From an uncultured Thiotrichaceae bacterium (GTDB lineage: Bacteria > Pseudomonadota > Gammaproteobacteria > Thiotrichales > Thiotrichaceae), in NCBI GenBank assembly GCA_938038645.1, contig CALHTA010000216.1:1-17635 (forward strand): a stretch of DNA of 17,635 nt, read 5' to 3'. Position 1 is the stretch's first letter, and the number at the start of each line of letters is the position of its first letter. Shown in pieces: positions 7,339 to 15,932 of the stretch. A program made the position numbers and the translations under genes. The notes under the pieces were generated by a model, which did no database searches, was not told where the DNA came from, and was given only the letters and a program-made list of their open reading frames with translations.

Positions 7339-10122
7339 TTACATCGCTTCAATCTTAACAAGCTGCTCTTGAAGTTGAGCCAGTGCAGCTTGTTGTTCAT
7401 CAGCTTGCTGTTGAACTTGAGCGACAACATTGGCTGGCGCCTTGTCGGCAAATGATGGGTTGTTTAATCTTCCCATTACCCCTTGAAGTTGCTTGTTGAT
7501 TTTTTCAATTTCACGATTAAGTCTCGCTGTTTCAGCATCTTTATCGATTAAACCAGCGAGGGGGATTAGAATCTGCATTTCGCCCACTAAGCCGGTGGCT
7601 GATTCAGGTGCTGTGTCACCTTCGCTGAGCCATGTCACCTCTTCTAACTTCGCCAATGACATGATTTCACGTTGACAGCTATTAAAAACGCGTTGATTCT
7701 CTTCAGTCCAGTTATTAATTAAAACAGGAAGAGCCTTGCTAGGTTTGATATCCATTTCAGAGCGGATTCGGCGTATGCTTTCGATAAAGGTTTTAGTCCA
7801 ACCAAGCTCATTCTCCGCCGTTTCATTGACTAGCGATTCATCCGAAAGAGGATAGTTCTGTAGCATAATCGTATCGCCGCTCATATCCAGCAATGGCTTC
7901 ATTGACTGCCAAATTTCTTCCGTGATGAACGGCATGATGGGGTGCAATAGCCTCATTAAAGACTCAAAAACCGAGACTAGTGTGTGACGAGTGCCTTGCT
8001 TAGCGTTTTCACTAACATCATCAGCAAACAGAACAGGTTTTGACAGTTCAAGGTACCAATCGCAATACTCATTCCATGAGAATTCATAAAGTGCTTTCGC
8101 GGCTAAATCAAAACGATATTTTTCAAAATGCTCTGCTACTTCAGCAGCGGTGTGCTGTAGGCGGGAAATTATCCAGCGATCAGCCTGAGACAGTTCACGA
8201 TTCGGATTATCTAGGCCAATTTCTTTTCCATCAGTTTGCATTTGCACATAACGTGCAGCGTTCCAAAGCTTATTGCAGAAGTTGCGATTACCTTCAATAC
8301 GGTTAAGGTCAAAGCGAACATCTCGTCCTGAAGTTGCCTGTGTTGCAAATGTAAAGCGTAAAGCATCTGTTCCATAAGCAGGGATTCCATCAGGGAATTG
8401 CTTCTTCGTTGCCTTAGCAATGCCATCACGTTTGTGATCTTGCATTAGGTTACTGGTGCGTTTTTCTAGTAAATCAGGCAATGAAATACCGTCAATAACA
8501 TCTAGAGGGTCAATAACATTACCTTTAGATTTTGACATTTTCTGGCCGTCGCTATCACGAACTAAACCGTGCATGTAAACTTCTTTGAACGGAACTTCGC
8601 CATCCATAAATTTGAGGCCAAACATAATCATTCTGGCGACCCAAAAGAAGATAATGTCAAAACCTGTTACCAATACATTGGTTGGGTAGAAGGTTTTTAA
8701 TGCGTCAGTGTTTTCTGGCCAACCCAAGGTTGAAAATGGCCAAAGCGCTGATGAGAACCAAGTATCTAGAACATCATTGTCTTGCTTTAGTACGATATCG
8801 CTGGAGAGATTGTATTTAGCAATAACCGTCTCAGCATCTTTACCAACGTAAACCTTTCCTGATTCATCGTACCAAGCAGGAATGCGGTGCCCCCACCACA
8901 GCTGACGAGAAATGCACCAGTCTTGAATGTCATTCATCCAGCTGAAATACATATTCTTGTAATTATCAGGAACGAATTTGATTCGCCCAGATTCAACTGC
9001 TTCGATGGCAGGTCCAGCAAGTGGAGCAATTTTAACATACCACTGATCCGTCATATAAGGCTCAATAACGCTGCCAGAACGGTCACCCCTTGGAACTTGT
9101 AATGAATGTGCTTTGATTTCATCAAGTAAACCAAGCTCATCCATATCGCTAACAATTCGCTTACGAGCAACAAAGCGATCTAAACCTTGGTACTTTTCAG
9201 GTGCGTTACTGTTGATTGCAGCACTATCATCAAAGATATTGAGAACTTCTAGGTCGTGGCGTTTACCCACTTCATAGTCATTAAAATCATGTGCTGGTGT
9301 GATTTTAACACAACCCGTACCTTTCTCAGGGTCGGCATACTCATCACCAACGATAGGAATCAATCGACCTACTAAAGGTAGCTTGACGAATTTTCCAATC
9401 AGATGCTGGTAGCGTGGGTCTTCAGGGTGAACGGCGACCGCGCTGTCACCAAGCATGGTTTCTGGGCGAGTTGTTGCAACAATCAAGTGCTCATTCGTTG
9501 CATTGCCATCAGCATCTGCAAGCGGGTACTTGAAATGCCACATGTGGCCATTTTCTTCTTCGTTGAGTACTTCGATGTCTGACAATGCGGTGTGAAGTAC
9601 CGTATCCCAGTTAACTAGGCGTTTTCCGCGGTAAATAAGACCTTCATCGTAAAGACGTTCAAATACATCACCGACTGCTTCAGAAAGACCTTCGTCCATT
9701 GTGAAGCGCTCTTTAGACCAATCAGGTGAAGCTCCCAGACGACGCAGTTGCTTAGTGATCGTTCCACCAGATTCTTCTTTCCATTCCCACACGCGCTCAA
9801 TGAATTTTTCACGACCCAAGTCATGGCGTGTTTGTCCTTCAGCGTTAAGTTTACGCTCTACCAGCATTTGGGTGGCGATACCTGCATGGTCTGTACCTGG
9901 CTGCCAAAGCGTGTTGCTGCCTTTCATCCGGTGATAACGAATCAAGGCATCCATGACAGTATCTTGAAATGCATGGCCCATGTGCAACGTGCCGGTTACA
10001 TTGGGAGGAGGGATCATGATGCAATAGGATTCACCTTCGCCACTAGGCTCAAAGTATCCTTTTGATTCCCATTGTTGGTACCAACGCTGTTCGATGTCTT
10101 GCGGGCTGTAAGTCTTATCCAT
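7339..10122 (-). CDS. valS: valine--tRNA ligase
   Basis: This class I aminoacyl-tRNA synthetase charges tRNA-Val with valine in the cytoplasm. It is 927 residues, slightly shorter than the 951 of E. coli. The catalytic Rossmann fold shows [15 protein letters not shown] with the HIGH-equivalent HMGH (47-50) and [10 protein letters not shown] (76-85). The CP1 editing domain contains [12 protein letters not shown] (215-226) and [19 protein letters not shown] (268-286). Then come WISRQ-type [37 protein letters not shown], and the KMSKS loop at 528-532. The anticodon-binding helical domain and a C-terminal coiled-coil arm, residues about 860-927 and rich in Gln, Lys and Glu, complete it. The N-terminus [14 protein letters not shown] matches the family, so the start is secure although the Shine-Dalgarno is weak. 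It follows the 97-residue gene at 10261-10554 and has probable own promoters. Confidence 0.98.
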   Translation of the reverse strand: MDKTYSPQDIEQRWYQQWESKGYFEPSGEGESYCIMIPPPNVTGTLHMGHAFQDTVMDALIRYHRMKGSNTLWQPGTDHAGIATQMLVERKLNAEGQTRHDLGREKFIERVWEWKEESGGTITKQLRRLGASPDWSKERFTMDEGLSEAVGDVFERLYDEGLIYRGKRLVNWDTVLHTALSDIEVLNEEENGHMWHFKYPLADADGNATNEHLIVATTRPETMLGDSAVAVHPEDPRYQHLIGKFVKLPLVGRLIPIVGDEYADPEKGTGCVKITPAHDFNDYEVGKRHDLEVLNIFDDSAAINSNAPEKYQGLDRFVARKRIVSDMDELGLLDEIKAHSLQVPRGDRSGSVIEPYMTDQWYVKIAPLAGPAIEAVESGRIKFVPDNYKNMYFSWMNDIQDWCISRQLWWGHRIPAWYDESGKVYVGKDAETVIAKYNLSSDIVLKQDNDVLDTWFSSALWPFSTLGWPENTDALKTFYPTNVLVTGFDIIFFWVARMIMFGLKFMDGEVPFKEVYMHGLVRDSDGQKMSKSKGNVIDPLDVIDGISLPDLLEKRTSNLMQDHKRDGIAKATKKQFPDGIPAYGTDALRFTFATQATSGRDVRFDLNRIEGNRNFCNKLWNAARYVQMQTDGKEIGLDNPNRELSQADRWIISRLQHTAAEVAEHFEKYRFDLAAKALYEFSWNEYCDWYLELSKPVLFADDVSENAKQGTRHTLVSVFESLMRLLHPIMPFITEEIWQSMKPLLDMSGDTIMLQNYPLSDESLVNETAENELGWTKTFIESIRRIRSEMDIKPSKALPVLINNWTEENQRVFNSCQREIMSLAKLEEVTWLSEGDTAPESATGLVGEMQILIPLAGLIDKDAETARLNREIEKINKQLQGVMGRLNNPSFADKAPANVVAQVQQQADEQQAALAQLQEQLVKIEAM

Positions 10123-10157
10123 GCCAATACTTATCTGATGTGATCTTGAAAGGCGGA

Positions 10158-10163
10158 ATTATA
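10158..10163 (-). promoter_or_regulatory. consensus -10 box proximal to valS
   Basis: The minus strand reads a perfect TATAAT that would start transcription about 30 nt before the valS ATG. The -35 position is poor (CTGCAG at 17 nt). The exact -10 match and its position support a real valS promoter. Confidence 0.5.
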
Positions 10164-10207
10164 GCCGAAACTGTTTAGAACTGCAGTGTTGATTCAAAGC
10201 GCTTGCT

Positions 10208-10250
10208 ACCTGATTGCTGCTTGTTTTAATTATAGGTGCGGCAATCAGGT
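10208..10250. repeat. 13-bp inverted repeat (hairpin) between the 97-aa gene and valS
   Basis: The arms 10208-10220 and 10238-10250 pair over 13 bp (10 bp perfect at the base, then one G-T pair and two more pairs) around a 17-nt loop. It starts 11 bp after the stop codon of the upstream minus-strand gene. No T run follows on either strand, so it is not a typical intrinsic terminator. It encloses a consensus -10 box in its loop, so it may instead act as DNA operator or as a transcript-end or processing hairpin. Confidence 0.6.
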
Positions 10251-10257
10251 TTATCAG
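10229..10257 (-). promoter_or_regulatory. candidate distal valS promoter (CTGATA-17-TATAAT)
   Basis: On the minus strand the -35 is CTGATA (10252-10257, 4 of 6) and the -10 is TATAAT (10229-10234, 6 of 6) with 17-nt spacing, about 107 nt before valS. The -10 lies in the loop of the inverted repeat 10208-10250 and the spacer overlaps its upstream arm. Confidence 0.45.
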
Positions 10258-10260
10258 TCA

Positions 10261-10554
10261 TTAGGAAAGATCTTTGGAGACTTTGCCTTGTTTTGTTTTA
10301 AGTTTTTTGGCCGGTGGAATACGGTTACGACTTGCTTCTGCACGAATTGCAAATGCTCGACTTTGACTTCCCATTGTATCTTGACCAATTGCTGACTCGA
10401 GTTCATCGATGCGTGAATTTAGGGCATCGGCATATCGATTAGGTTTTGCATTGTTGCCAGCTTCATTTTGCTGTCTTAATGCTGGATTACCTGGCGTTAC
10501 AAGGTCTGACACAACGGGGATGTTTGCGGATGTTTTTAACGGGGGATTAGACAT
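10261..10554 (-). CDS. small unknown protein between holC and valS
   Basis: This 97-residue protein is not recognised as a named family. It is hydrophilic with no signal peptide or TM helix. The N-terminal third is Pro/Asn/Ala-rich and looks disordered. The middle (about 40-75) is a predicted helix containing RYADALNSRIDELESAIG and MGSQSRAFAIRAEASRNR, and the C-terminus is basic (PPAKKLKTKQGK). The ATG lies 15 nt after the holC stop, with AGAGGAAG as Shine-Dalgarno overlapping the intergenic gap, so it is cotranscribed with holC and precedes valS. A small ORF in this position between holC and valS is, from memory, also found in some Pseudomonas genomes. No function is assigned. Confidence 0.75.
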   Translation of the reverse strand: MSNPPLKTSANIPVVSDLVTPGNPALRQQNEAGNNAKPNRYADALNSRIDELESAIGQDTMGSQSRAFAIRAEASRNRIPPAKKLKTKQGKVSKDLS

Positions 10555-10569
10555 CTCTGCAACTTCCTC

Positions 10570-10989
10570 TTAAAGTTGATGGTACTTAAGAGTATACCCT
10601 CGCTCTCGATAATAGGCATATCTTTTGCGACCATCGGTTAATAAATCTTGGGATTGATCAATTATCTCTCCCATCCTGACGAATCGAGAGAAAAACTCAG
10701 GTTTCGTATTAGATAGATTAATTAAGTAGTCGCAATGGTCCGTTGGTTCATAATTGTGAGCGATAATTATGCGCTCTTCACCTGCATTTTCAGCCAAGGC
10801 GTGTGGCAGGAAACTGGACGGGTGCCAAGTCCATAGCAACTCGTCTAAGCGTTGAGATGTTGCATGAGAATCAGTATGAATATGAACATGCCAGCCTTTA
10901 TCATAGGCTTTTTGAGTAAGACGGCAGGCTAGTAACAGCCTGCCTTGTAACGTGTCAGACTTACCGACATAAAAGTTAATTTCTGTCAT
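10570..10989 (-). CDS. holC: DNA polymerase III subunit chi
   Basis: HolC (chi) is an accessory subunit of the DNA polymerase III clamp loader. It binds psi (HolD) and single-strand-binding protein, linking the replisome to SSB-coated lagging-strand DNA. The protein is 139 residues, close to the 147 of E. coli. Family features are INFYVGKSD at the N-terminus, the RLTQKAYDKGWHVHIHTDS helix-strand pair, LDELLWTWHPSSFLPHAL (about 49-66), and DYLINLSNTKPEFFSRFVRMGEIID followed by the C-terminal RYAYYRERGYTLKYHQL. The start codon overlaps the pepA stop by one base (TAATG), so translation is coupled. pepA-holC-valS is a conserved gammaproteobacterial order. Confidence 0.95.
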   Translation of the reverse strand: MTEINFYVGKSDTLQGRLLLACRLTQKAYDKGWHVHIHTDSHATSQRLDELLWTWHPSSFLPHALAENAGEERIIIAHNYEPTDHCDYLINLSNTKPEFFSRFVRMGEIIDQSQDLLTDGRKRYAYYRERGYTLKYHQL

Positions 10990-12461
10990 TAAACCTGATC
11001 AATCAAGAATTGGGTTAGTAGTGGAACAGGGCGACCCGTTGCCTCTTTACCATTCCATGCAGTGCCTGCTATATCCAGATGTGCCCAGCGGTAATCATTC
11101 GTGAAATGCCCAAGGAAGCAGGCTGCGGTAATTGTTCCAGCAGATTTTCCCCCAATATTTCCGATGTCAGCATGAGCACTTTTTAACTGCTGTTGATAGT
11201 CACTATTCATCGGTAACTGCCAAGCTTGGTCACCGACCTTATTACCCGAAGCAAGAAGGTCATTGGCAAGATCTTGGTCATTGGCGAGTAGGGCGCAAAT
11301 CTCATGGCCTAATGCAACAATACAAGCACCGGTCAGTGTGGCGATATCGATAACCACTTTAGGGTTATATTTTCCGACGTAAGTAAGCGCGTCACACAGA
11401 ACTAAGCGACCTTCAGCATCCGTGTTAAGGATTTCGATTGTCTTGCCTGCCATTGAAGTCACGATGTCGCCCGGACGTGTGGCGCGAGCGCTCGGCATAT
11501 TTTCCGCCGCCGCTAGAACACCAATCACATTTAGAGGCAGTTTCATTTCCGCGCACGCTTTGATTGATCCCAAAACACTCGCAGATCCAACCATGTCGAA
11601 TTTCATTTCGTCCATGCTGGCGCCGGGTTTGAGTGAGATTCCACCCGTGTCAAAAGTCACACCTTTACCGACAAGCGCAACCGGGGCAGAGTCGTCACCT
11701 GCTCCGTTATATTTCAGGATAACCATTTTGCCGGGTTGATCGCTACCTTGGCTGACTGATAAAAAAGAGCCCATTCCGAGCTTTTCCATATCCGCTTCTT
11801 CAAGCACTTCAACTTCAAGGTTGCTGAACTCTTTCGCCATATCCATCGCTGTTTCAGCAAGAAAGGTTGGTGTGCAGACATTTCCTGGTTGGTTAGATAA
11901 ATTTCTTGATAGCTCACAACCTTGCGCAACAGCGCTTGCTTGGTTGAGTGCCTCATCGTTACCATCAAACGTACCTGTAAAAGCAATTTCAAAATGCTGA
12001 CCCGAAATGGCCTCAGGTGCTTCCGACTTATGCTTTGTAAACTGATAGCGACTATCAGCCGCACCCAGTACTGCCTGCATGATAAGGTTATTTGCAGTGT
12101 CCTCAGAGGCAAGATCATCCCCTAATAGAGACGTCATTTTACTAACCGATTGATTGGCTAACTTGCTCACTGCTGTTTTAGTCGCTGATCTTAATGCAAA
12201 CGCATCAAATTTTTGTTTTTCGCCACAGCCAATAATCAGTAAGCGTTTTGCTGCAATGCCTGCAACTTTATAGAGCAACTGTGCTTCGCCGGATTTACCC
12301 GTGAAATCACCAAACTCTAAAATTTCGCTTAAGCTACCGCTACTGATTTTATCGATAGAGCTTGCTGCTGCGGATAGCTCTTTATTTTGGTAGATTGCGA
12401 CGATCAGACAATCACTTTCCGCTTGTTCGACGTTAAGATTACTGACGATAGAATGATTCAT
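10989..12461 (-). CDS. pepA: leucyl aminopeptidase / multifunctional PepA
   Basis: PepA is a cytosolic hexameric M17 metallo-aminopeptidase that removes N-terminal residues with two metal ions. In E. coli it also binds DNA in Xer recombination and in carAB regulation. The 490-residue protein has the variable N-terminal domain (1-165) and the catalytic domain. Active-site residues line up with E. coli at a constant offset of four: K266 and D271 in VGKGVTFDTGG, K278 in ISLKPG, D289 in MKFDM, and D348, E350 and R352 in the signature NTDAEGRL. It has a 58-nt gap after the CPBP gene, with no strong terminator in it, so it may be read from the trp side as well as from its own promoter. holC follows with a 1-nt overlap. 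Whether this PepA keeps the DNA-binding role cannot be judged here. Confidence 0.96.
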   Translation of the reverse strand: MNHSIVSNLNVEQAESDCLIVAIYQNKELSAAASSIDKISSGSLSEILEFGDFTGKSGEAQLLYKVAGIAAKRLLIIGCGEKQKFDAFALRSATKTAVSKLANQSVSKMTSLLGDDLASEDTANNLIMQAVLGAADSRYQFTKHKSEAPEAISGQHFEIAFTGTFDGNDEALNQASAVAQGCELSRNLSNQPGNVCTPTFLAETAMDMAKEFSNLEVEVLEEADMEKLGMGSFLSVSQGSDQPGKMVILKYNGAGDDSAPVALVGKGVTFDTGGISLKPGASMDEMKFDMVGSASVLGSIKACAEMKLPLNVIGVLAAAENMPSARATRPGDIVTSMAGKTIEILNTDAEGRLVLCDALTYVGKYNPKVVIDIATLTGACIVALGHEICALLANDQDLANDLLASGNKVGDQAWQLPMNSDYQQQLKSAHADIGNIGGKSAGTITAACFLGHFTNDYRWAHLDIAGTAWNGKEATGRPVPLLTQFLIDQV

Positions 12462-12519
12462 GAAGCTTCCATTAATGTTGTTGTTTATTGAAAACTGCCC
12501 TAGCAGTGAATATTGATGC

Positions 12520-13260
12520 TTATTGTGCCACGTTTTTAGTTAGTAAGGCCATTTCGAGCACTGCAAAAAGATTGTTTGAGGCATGCAATATGATGGGTAC
12601 ATAGATGGAGCCACTCGCAATTCTAGAAACCGCAAGCACAATGCCAAGAATGAAAATTGCGATCAGCTCAAATGATCCATATTGCGTATGAATCATGGCC
12701 CAAAATGCTGAGCTAATCACTATTGCCGCTGCTGTGCCTAAATGACTTTTTTGTATTCCTGAGAACATGAAGCCTCGGAATAATAATTCTTCAAAAACGG
12801 GTGCAGCAATAACGATAGCAACAAGTAGTAACAGAGTGTTGTCACGGCTACTCCAGATCTTTTGCATAAAGTCTGGTGTTTCATGGGAGATTAACCATGC
12901 GATTAATGCAAAAATCACGGTGAAACCAATGAGGACAACAAACCAATTTAATAAATCGCGAAATGCAAAGGGTTGAAGCATCAGATGCTCTTTAACATCT
13001 ACTTTTCGAAATCGGATAAGTAGCACTAAGAAAATTATCGCACTAACAGCCCCTAAAATAATCCCCGTACTCACAGTCGTTGCATCCGTTGAGAGGACTT
13101 TTAAAATTTCATTAAAGTCTTTAGGCTCAGCGGAACCGTTCAGCTGTTGGAAAAAGTGTTTAAGTACCGCATTTTGGATAAGCACGTAGAAAACGAGCAC
13201 CATTACACTGTAGAAAAGTGTAAGGCCTATGCCAATTGGATGGGGCTCTTTTTCTGTCAT
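12520..13260 (-). CDS. CPBP family intramembrane metalloprotease
   Basis: This 246-residue polytopic membrane protein belongs to the CPBP (CAAX protease and bacteriocin-processing, Abi) family. The three family motifs are intact: E157-E158-x3-R162 in FEELLFRGF, W187-x3-H191 in FWAMIHTQYG, and H226-x3-N230 in ILHASNN. These form the glutamate/histidine active site in the membrane. Hydrophobic segments lie at about 12-33, 63-84, 104-125, 141-156, 174-192, 196-213 and 218-238. Substrate unknown; bacterial relatives range from bacteriocin immunity to unassigned housekeeping roles. It starts inside the end of the RDD gene (4-nt ATGA overlap), so the two membrane proteins are translationally coupled and are probably made in similar amounts from the trpEG transcript. 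Confidence 0.9.
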   Translation of the reverse strand: MTEKEPHPIGIGLTLFYSVMVLVFYVLIQNAVLKHFFQQLNGSAEPKDFNEILKVLSTDATTVSTGIILGAVSAIIFLVLLIRFRKVDVKEHLMLQPFAFRDLLNWFVVLIGFTVIFALIAWLISHETPDFMQKIWSSRDNTLLLLVAIVIAAPVFEELLFRGFMFSGIQKSHLGTAAAIVISSAFWAMIHTQYGSFELIAIFILGIVLAVSRIASGSIYVPIILHASNNLFAVLEMALLTKNVAQ

Positions 13261-13700
13261 TCTTTGAGATCAATGATGTAAGTTTTTGAAGCACGGTCGT
13301 GCCAACTCATCTTTTGCTTGTCGACTAGCATCCATAGATAACCAGCGCCTAGCGGAATCCAGCTAATGATGGCATAGCAAAATCTAAAAAACGCCTGAAG
13401 CCACGTTACCGTTTCTCCATCGCTCCGAACGAGCTTGAGCTTCCAAGCGCGCATGCCTAAGGTCTGTCCGCCATGTGTCCAGAACCATCCATAAAAGCCA
13501 AAAGCGACTAAAGAAGTCAGCATAAAGATTACTTTAGCCACAGGGGTTCCGGGTTGAACATTTTCGATGCTCAGTACGCTCATCATTACCGCAGTAAAGA
13601 AAAAACCGCCGAGGATGACAAAAGATAATGCCAGCATAAAGTCATAAAACATGGCACCTAGGCGCCGCATGAAGCTTGCTGTTTTAAAATCCTGTTGCAT
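13257..13700 (-). CDS. RDD family membrane protein
   Basis: This 147-residue protein belongs to the RDD family, named for conserved Arg and Asp residues. Seen here are R12-R13 and D20 in MRRLGAMFYDF, the GQTLGMRAWKLKLVRSDG segment typical of the family, and the C-terminal MSWHDRASKTYII (D135). Three hydrophobic segments (about 22-45, 57-75 and 105-127) predict an inner-membrane protein with the conserved basic parts in the cytoplasm. The role is unknown; some RDD proteins have been linked to sodium/proton transport, but nothing here tests that. The start overlaps the trpG stop by one base (TAATG) and the end overlaps the CPBP start by four, so it is tightly embedded in the trpEG unit. Confidence 0.9.
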   Translation of the reverse strand: MQQDFKTASFMRRLGAMFYDFMLALSFVILGGFFFTAVMMSVLSIENVQPGTPVAKVIFMLTSLVAFGFYGWFWTHGGQTLGMRAWKLKLVRSDGETVTWLQAFFRFCYAIISWIPLGAGYLWMLVDKQKMSWHDRASKTYIIDLKE

Positions 13701-14287
13701 TATTTGGTATCCGGATTAATGAAGTTTCTTAGCATGTCATGTCCGTGTTCACTTAAAATTGACTCAGGGTGAAACTGTACCCCCTCAATATTAAGCGTTT
13801 TATGACGGATACCCATTATCTCATCAAGCTCGCCACTGTCCGTTTCAGTCCACGCGGTAATTTCCAAGCAGTCAGGTATGCTATCTTTCTCGATCACTAA
13901 AGAATGATACCGAGTTGCGGTATAAGGATTTTTTAAGCCAGAGAAAACACCTTTACTGGTATGGTGTATTAGAGATGTTTTTCCGTGCATTATTTGCTTG
14001 GCACGAATAATTTTTCCGCCAAAAGCTTGAGCGATGGCTTGATGGCCTAAGCAAACACCAAATAGTGGAATTTTTCCTGCAAATTCTTCAATGACGCTTA
14101 AGGAAATGCCCGCCTGCGAAGGCGTTCCTGGACCTGGTGAAATCATGATTTTCTCTGGAGCTAACGCTTTAATTGCCTCAATCGTGAGCTGATCATTACG
14201 CTCAACAGAAACCTCAGCACCAAGCTCGCCAAGATACTGCACAAGGTTGTAGGTGAAAGAATCATAATTATCGATCATTAAAATCAT
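13700..14287 (-). CDS. trpG: anthranilate synthase component II (glutamine amidotransferase)
   Basis: TrpG hydrolyses glutamine and passes ammonia to TrpE for anthranilate formation. The 195-residue protein is a complete class I amidotransferase: [21 protein letters not shown] at the N-terminus, the oxyanion segment ISPGPGTP (49-56), the nucleophile C79 in [15 protein letters not shown], and the His-Glu pair H173/E175 in VQFHPES. It overlaps trpE by 4 nt (ATGA), so both subunits are made in coupled amounts. The family is nearly indistinguishable from PabA, and in many bacteria one protein serves both anthranilate and aminodeoxychorismate synthases; this may apply here. Unlike in Pseudomonas or the enteric operon, trpD and trpC do not follow; an RDD membrane protein does. 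Confidence 0.94.
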   Translation of the reverse strand: MILMIDNYDSFTYNLVQYLGELGAEVSVERNDQLTIEAIKALAPEKIMISPGPGTPSQAGISLSVIEEFAGKIPLFGVCLGHQAIAQAFGGKIIRAKQIMHGKTSLIHHTSKGVFSGLKNPYTATRYHSLVIEKDSIPDCLEITAWTETDSGELDEIMGIRHKTLNIEGVQFHPESILSEHGHDMLRNFINPDTK

Positions 14288-15789
14288 GACGCATCTCCTG
14301 AAACAGTCTGTGTTTTATCTATGCCTTGGTTAACCTCAGCGACAGCCGCAACAATGGCTCTGGCTTTGTTCATGGTTTCATCCCACTCAGATTGTGGGAC
14401 AGAGTCATAAACAATCCCTGCACCTGCTTGTATGTGGAGTTGTTGGTTTTTAATTACAGCTGTACGGATGGCAATTGCCGTATCCATATTGCCATTCCAT
14501 GAAAGATATCCAACCGCACCCGAGTAGATTCCACGTTTAGTTGGCTCAAGTTCGGCAATAATTTCCATGGCTCGTACTTTGGGAGCACCACTCACGGTTC
14601 CGGCAGGGAAGGTTGCTCTTAAAACATCCATCGCACTCATTTCAGGATTCAGCTTACCTCGAACGTTTGAAACGATGTGCATGACGTGTGAATAGCGTTC
14701 GACGAGCATGTTTTCAGTGAGTGTGACGCTGCCAATTTGACTGACTCGTCCGGCATCGTTTCTACCTAAGTCTATTAACATTAGATGTTCAGCTAGTTCT
14801 TTAGGATCAGCCAATAGCTCTGCTTCTAACGCTTTGTCATGTTGATCATCTTTACCACGCTTACGTGTTCCAGCTATCGGTCTTACTGTGACTTCATCAT
14901 GTTCTAATCGTACTAAGATTTCTGGCGATGAACCGACAATTTGAAATTCATCAAGTTGCAGAAAATACATATACGGTGAAGGGTTTAAGCTGCGTAGGGC
15001 ACGGTATAAATCAAGCGGGTTTTGATCAAAAGGAATCGACAGGCGCTGGGATAAAACCACCTGCATTATGTCGCCATTTTTGATGTATTCACGTGCTTGG
15101 GAAACTGCGGCCTTATATTCCTCTTCCGGAAAGCTAGATATAAAATCAGATTCTGATGATGTTGAGTTGTTGGAGCGCTCACTAATGGGATAAGCGAGCG
15201 GTTCTCTTAATTGTTCATGCAGTGTTTGTAGTCGTTGTTGCCCTCGCTCATAGGACGCTAAGTCAGCATCAACATGAACAACCAGAAACAGTTTCCCAGC
15301 TAGATTATCAAACACCACGACTTCATCAGACACCATCAGTAAGATATCTGGCGTGTTGAGTAAGTCTTTTTTATTCTGATTACTCAGTTTAGGCTCTATG
15401 TAGCCAATAGTTTCATAACCGAAATAGCCAACTAAACCGCCGGTGAATCGAGGAAGCTCGTCAAGTTCCGGGGCTTTATAGGAATTCTGTTTAGCCTCAA
15501 TCCAAGCTAAAGGGTCATCCGTTTCAAAACGGTCCACGAGCTTGCCTGAATGATGCGTTTCTATTTGCTTGTTGCGAATGTGGATGGTTTCTTGAGCAGG
15601 TAAACCGATAATCGAGTATCGACCCCATTTTTCGCCGCCTTGAACAGACTCAAATAAATAACTATATGCGCCATCGGCTAACTTAAGGTAGGTACTGAGT
15701 GGGGTGTCAAGATCCGCAAGAACTTCGCGAACTAAAGGAATGCGATTATAGCCTTGCTTGATGCAAGTCTTAAAAGTATCTAATAACAT
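14284..15789 (-). CDS. trpE: anthranilate synthase component I
   Basis: TrpE converts chorismate and ammonia to anthranilate and pyruvate, the first committed step to tryptophan. It is 501 residues, in the usual range. The tryptophan feedback site is represented by [16 protein letters not shown] (LFES at 45-48) and NPSPYMYF (269-276). The chorismate-binding catalytic domain shows PIAGTRKRG (304-312), [14 protein letters not shown] (336-349), the [15 protein letters not shown] helix (397-411) and [17 protein letters not shown] (456-472). This separates it from PabB and isochorismate synthases, as does the adjacent trpG. The ATG is preceded by CAGG at 9-nt spacing, and the N-terminal [21 protein letters not shown] matches Pseudomonas TrpE. 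A Trp-codon leader lies upstream, so tryptophan-responsive attenuation is expected in addition to feedback inhibition. Confidence 0.96.
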   Translation of the reverse strand: MLLDTFKTCIKQGYNRIPLVREVLADLDTPLSTYLKLADGAYSYLFESVQGGEKWGRYSIIGLPAQETIHIRNKQIETHHSGKLVDRFETDDPLAWIEAKQNSYKAPELDELPRFTGGLVGYFGYETIGYIEPKLSNQNKKDLLNTPDILLMVSDEVVVFDNLAGKLFLVVHVDADLASYERGQQRLQTLHEQLREPLAYPISERSNNSTSSESDFISSFPEEEYKAAVSQAREYIKNGDIMQVVLSQRLSIPFDQNPLDLYRALRSLNPSPYMYFLQLDEFQIVGSSPEILVRLEHDEVTVRPIAGTRKRGKDDQHDKALEAELLADPKELAEHLMLIDLGRNDAGRVSQIGSVTLTENMLVERYSHVMHIVSNVRGKLNPEMSAMDVLRATFPAGTVSGAPKVRAMEIIAELEPTKRGIYSGAVGYLSWNGNMDTAIAIRTAVIKNQQLHIQAGAGIVYDSVPQSEWDETMNKARAIVAAVAEVNQGIDKTQTVSGDAS

Positions 15790-15796
15790 ATGTGCT

Positions 15797-15848
15797 AACC
15801 TGAAAAAACAATAGAGTAGGGTTGGTGTAACTTAAAGAAGCTTCACCA
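15797..15848 (-). promoter_or_regulatory. trpE leader region downstream of trpL: hairpin, T run and trpE Shine-Dalgarno
   Basis: On the minus strand the last Trp codon and stop of trpL form the left arm of a 26-nt hairpin (15823-15848). It has a 5-bp TGGTG/CACCA base, one mismatch, five more pairs including a G-T, and a 4-nt loop. A run of six T (15803-15808) follows but is about 14 nt away, so a canonical terminator is not formed. The trpE Shine-Dalgarno CAGGTT (15797-15802) is complementary to AACCTG (15864-15869) inside trpL. The layout suggests ribosome-position-dependent control, but the structures are read by eye. Confidence 0.5.
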
Positions 15849-15881
15849 TCGCCAATGTTTGTACAGGTTTAGTATTGTCAT
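15843..15881 (-). CDS. trpL: trp operon leader peptide
   Basis: The short frame encodes 12 residues, MTILNLYKHWRW, ending in W-R-W immediately before TGA. It stands 53 nt upstream of trpE. Two Trp codons at the very end of a short peptide just before the anthranilate synthase gene are the hallmark of a tryptophan attenuation leader, and trpE of Pseudomonas is known to be controlled this way. The Shine-Dalgarno is weak. The same frame is open farther upstream into rpe, and a 30-residue version beginning at 15935 is possible, but that start lies within the predicted promoter. The 12-residue form fits the predicted transcript start best. Confidence 0.75.
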   Translation of the reverse strand: MTILNLYKHWRW

Positions 15882-15903
15882 ATTAATTTTGGTGCTGATT
15901 AGA

Positions 15904-15932
15904 GTTGATGGAATATTAACTTTTCCATCAAC
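15904..15932. repeat. inverted repeat GTTGATGGAA-N9-TTCCATCAAC in the trpE promoter
   Basis: Perfect 10-bp arms (15904-15913 and 15923-15932) flank 9 nt. It begins 28 bp after the rpe stop codon. No T run follows it on the minus strand, so it is a poor intrinsic terminator. It covers most of the predicted -35/-10 spacer and part of the -10 of the trpL promoter, the position of a repressor site. It does not resemble the E. coli TrpR operator. Confidence 0.6.

Noticed and set aside
9748..10065. 105-residue + strand open frame opposite the 5' end of valS
   Set aside because: It lies fully inside valS, which is a certain gene; no ribosome-binding site and no recognisable domain. Similar frames opposite valS (9701-9934, 8040-8306) and pepA (11422-11739) are rejected for the same reason.
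12494..12507. Small ACTGC/GCAGT hairpin followed by TTT between the CPBP gene and pepA
   Set aside because: Only five base pairs and a very short T run; too weak to call a terminator.
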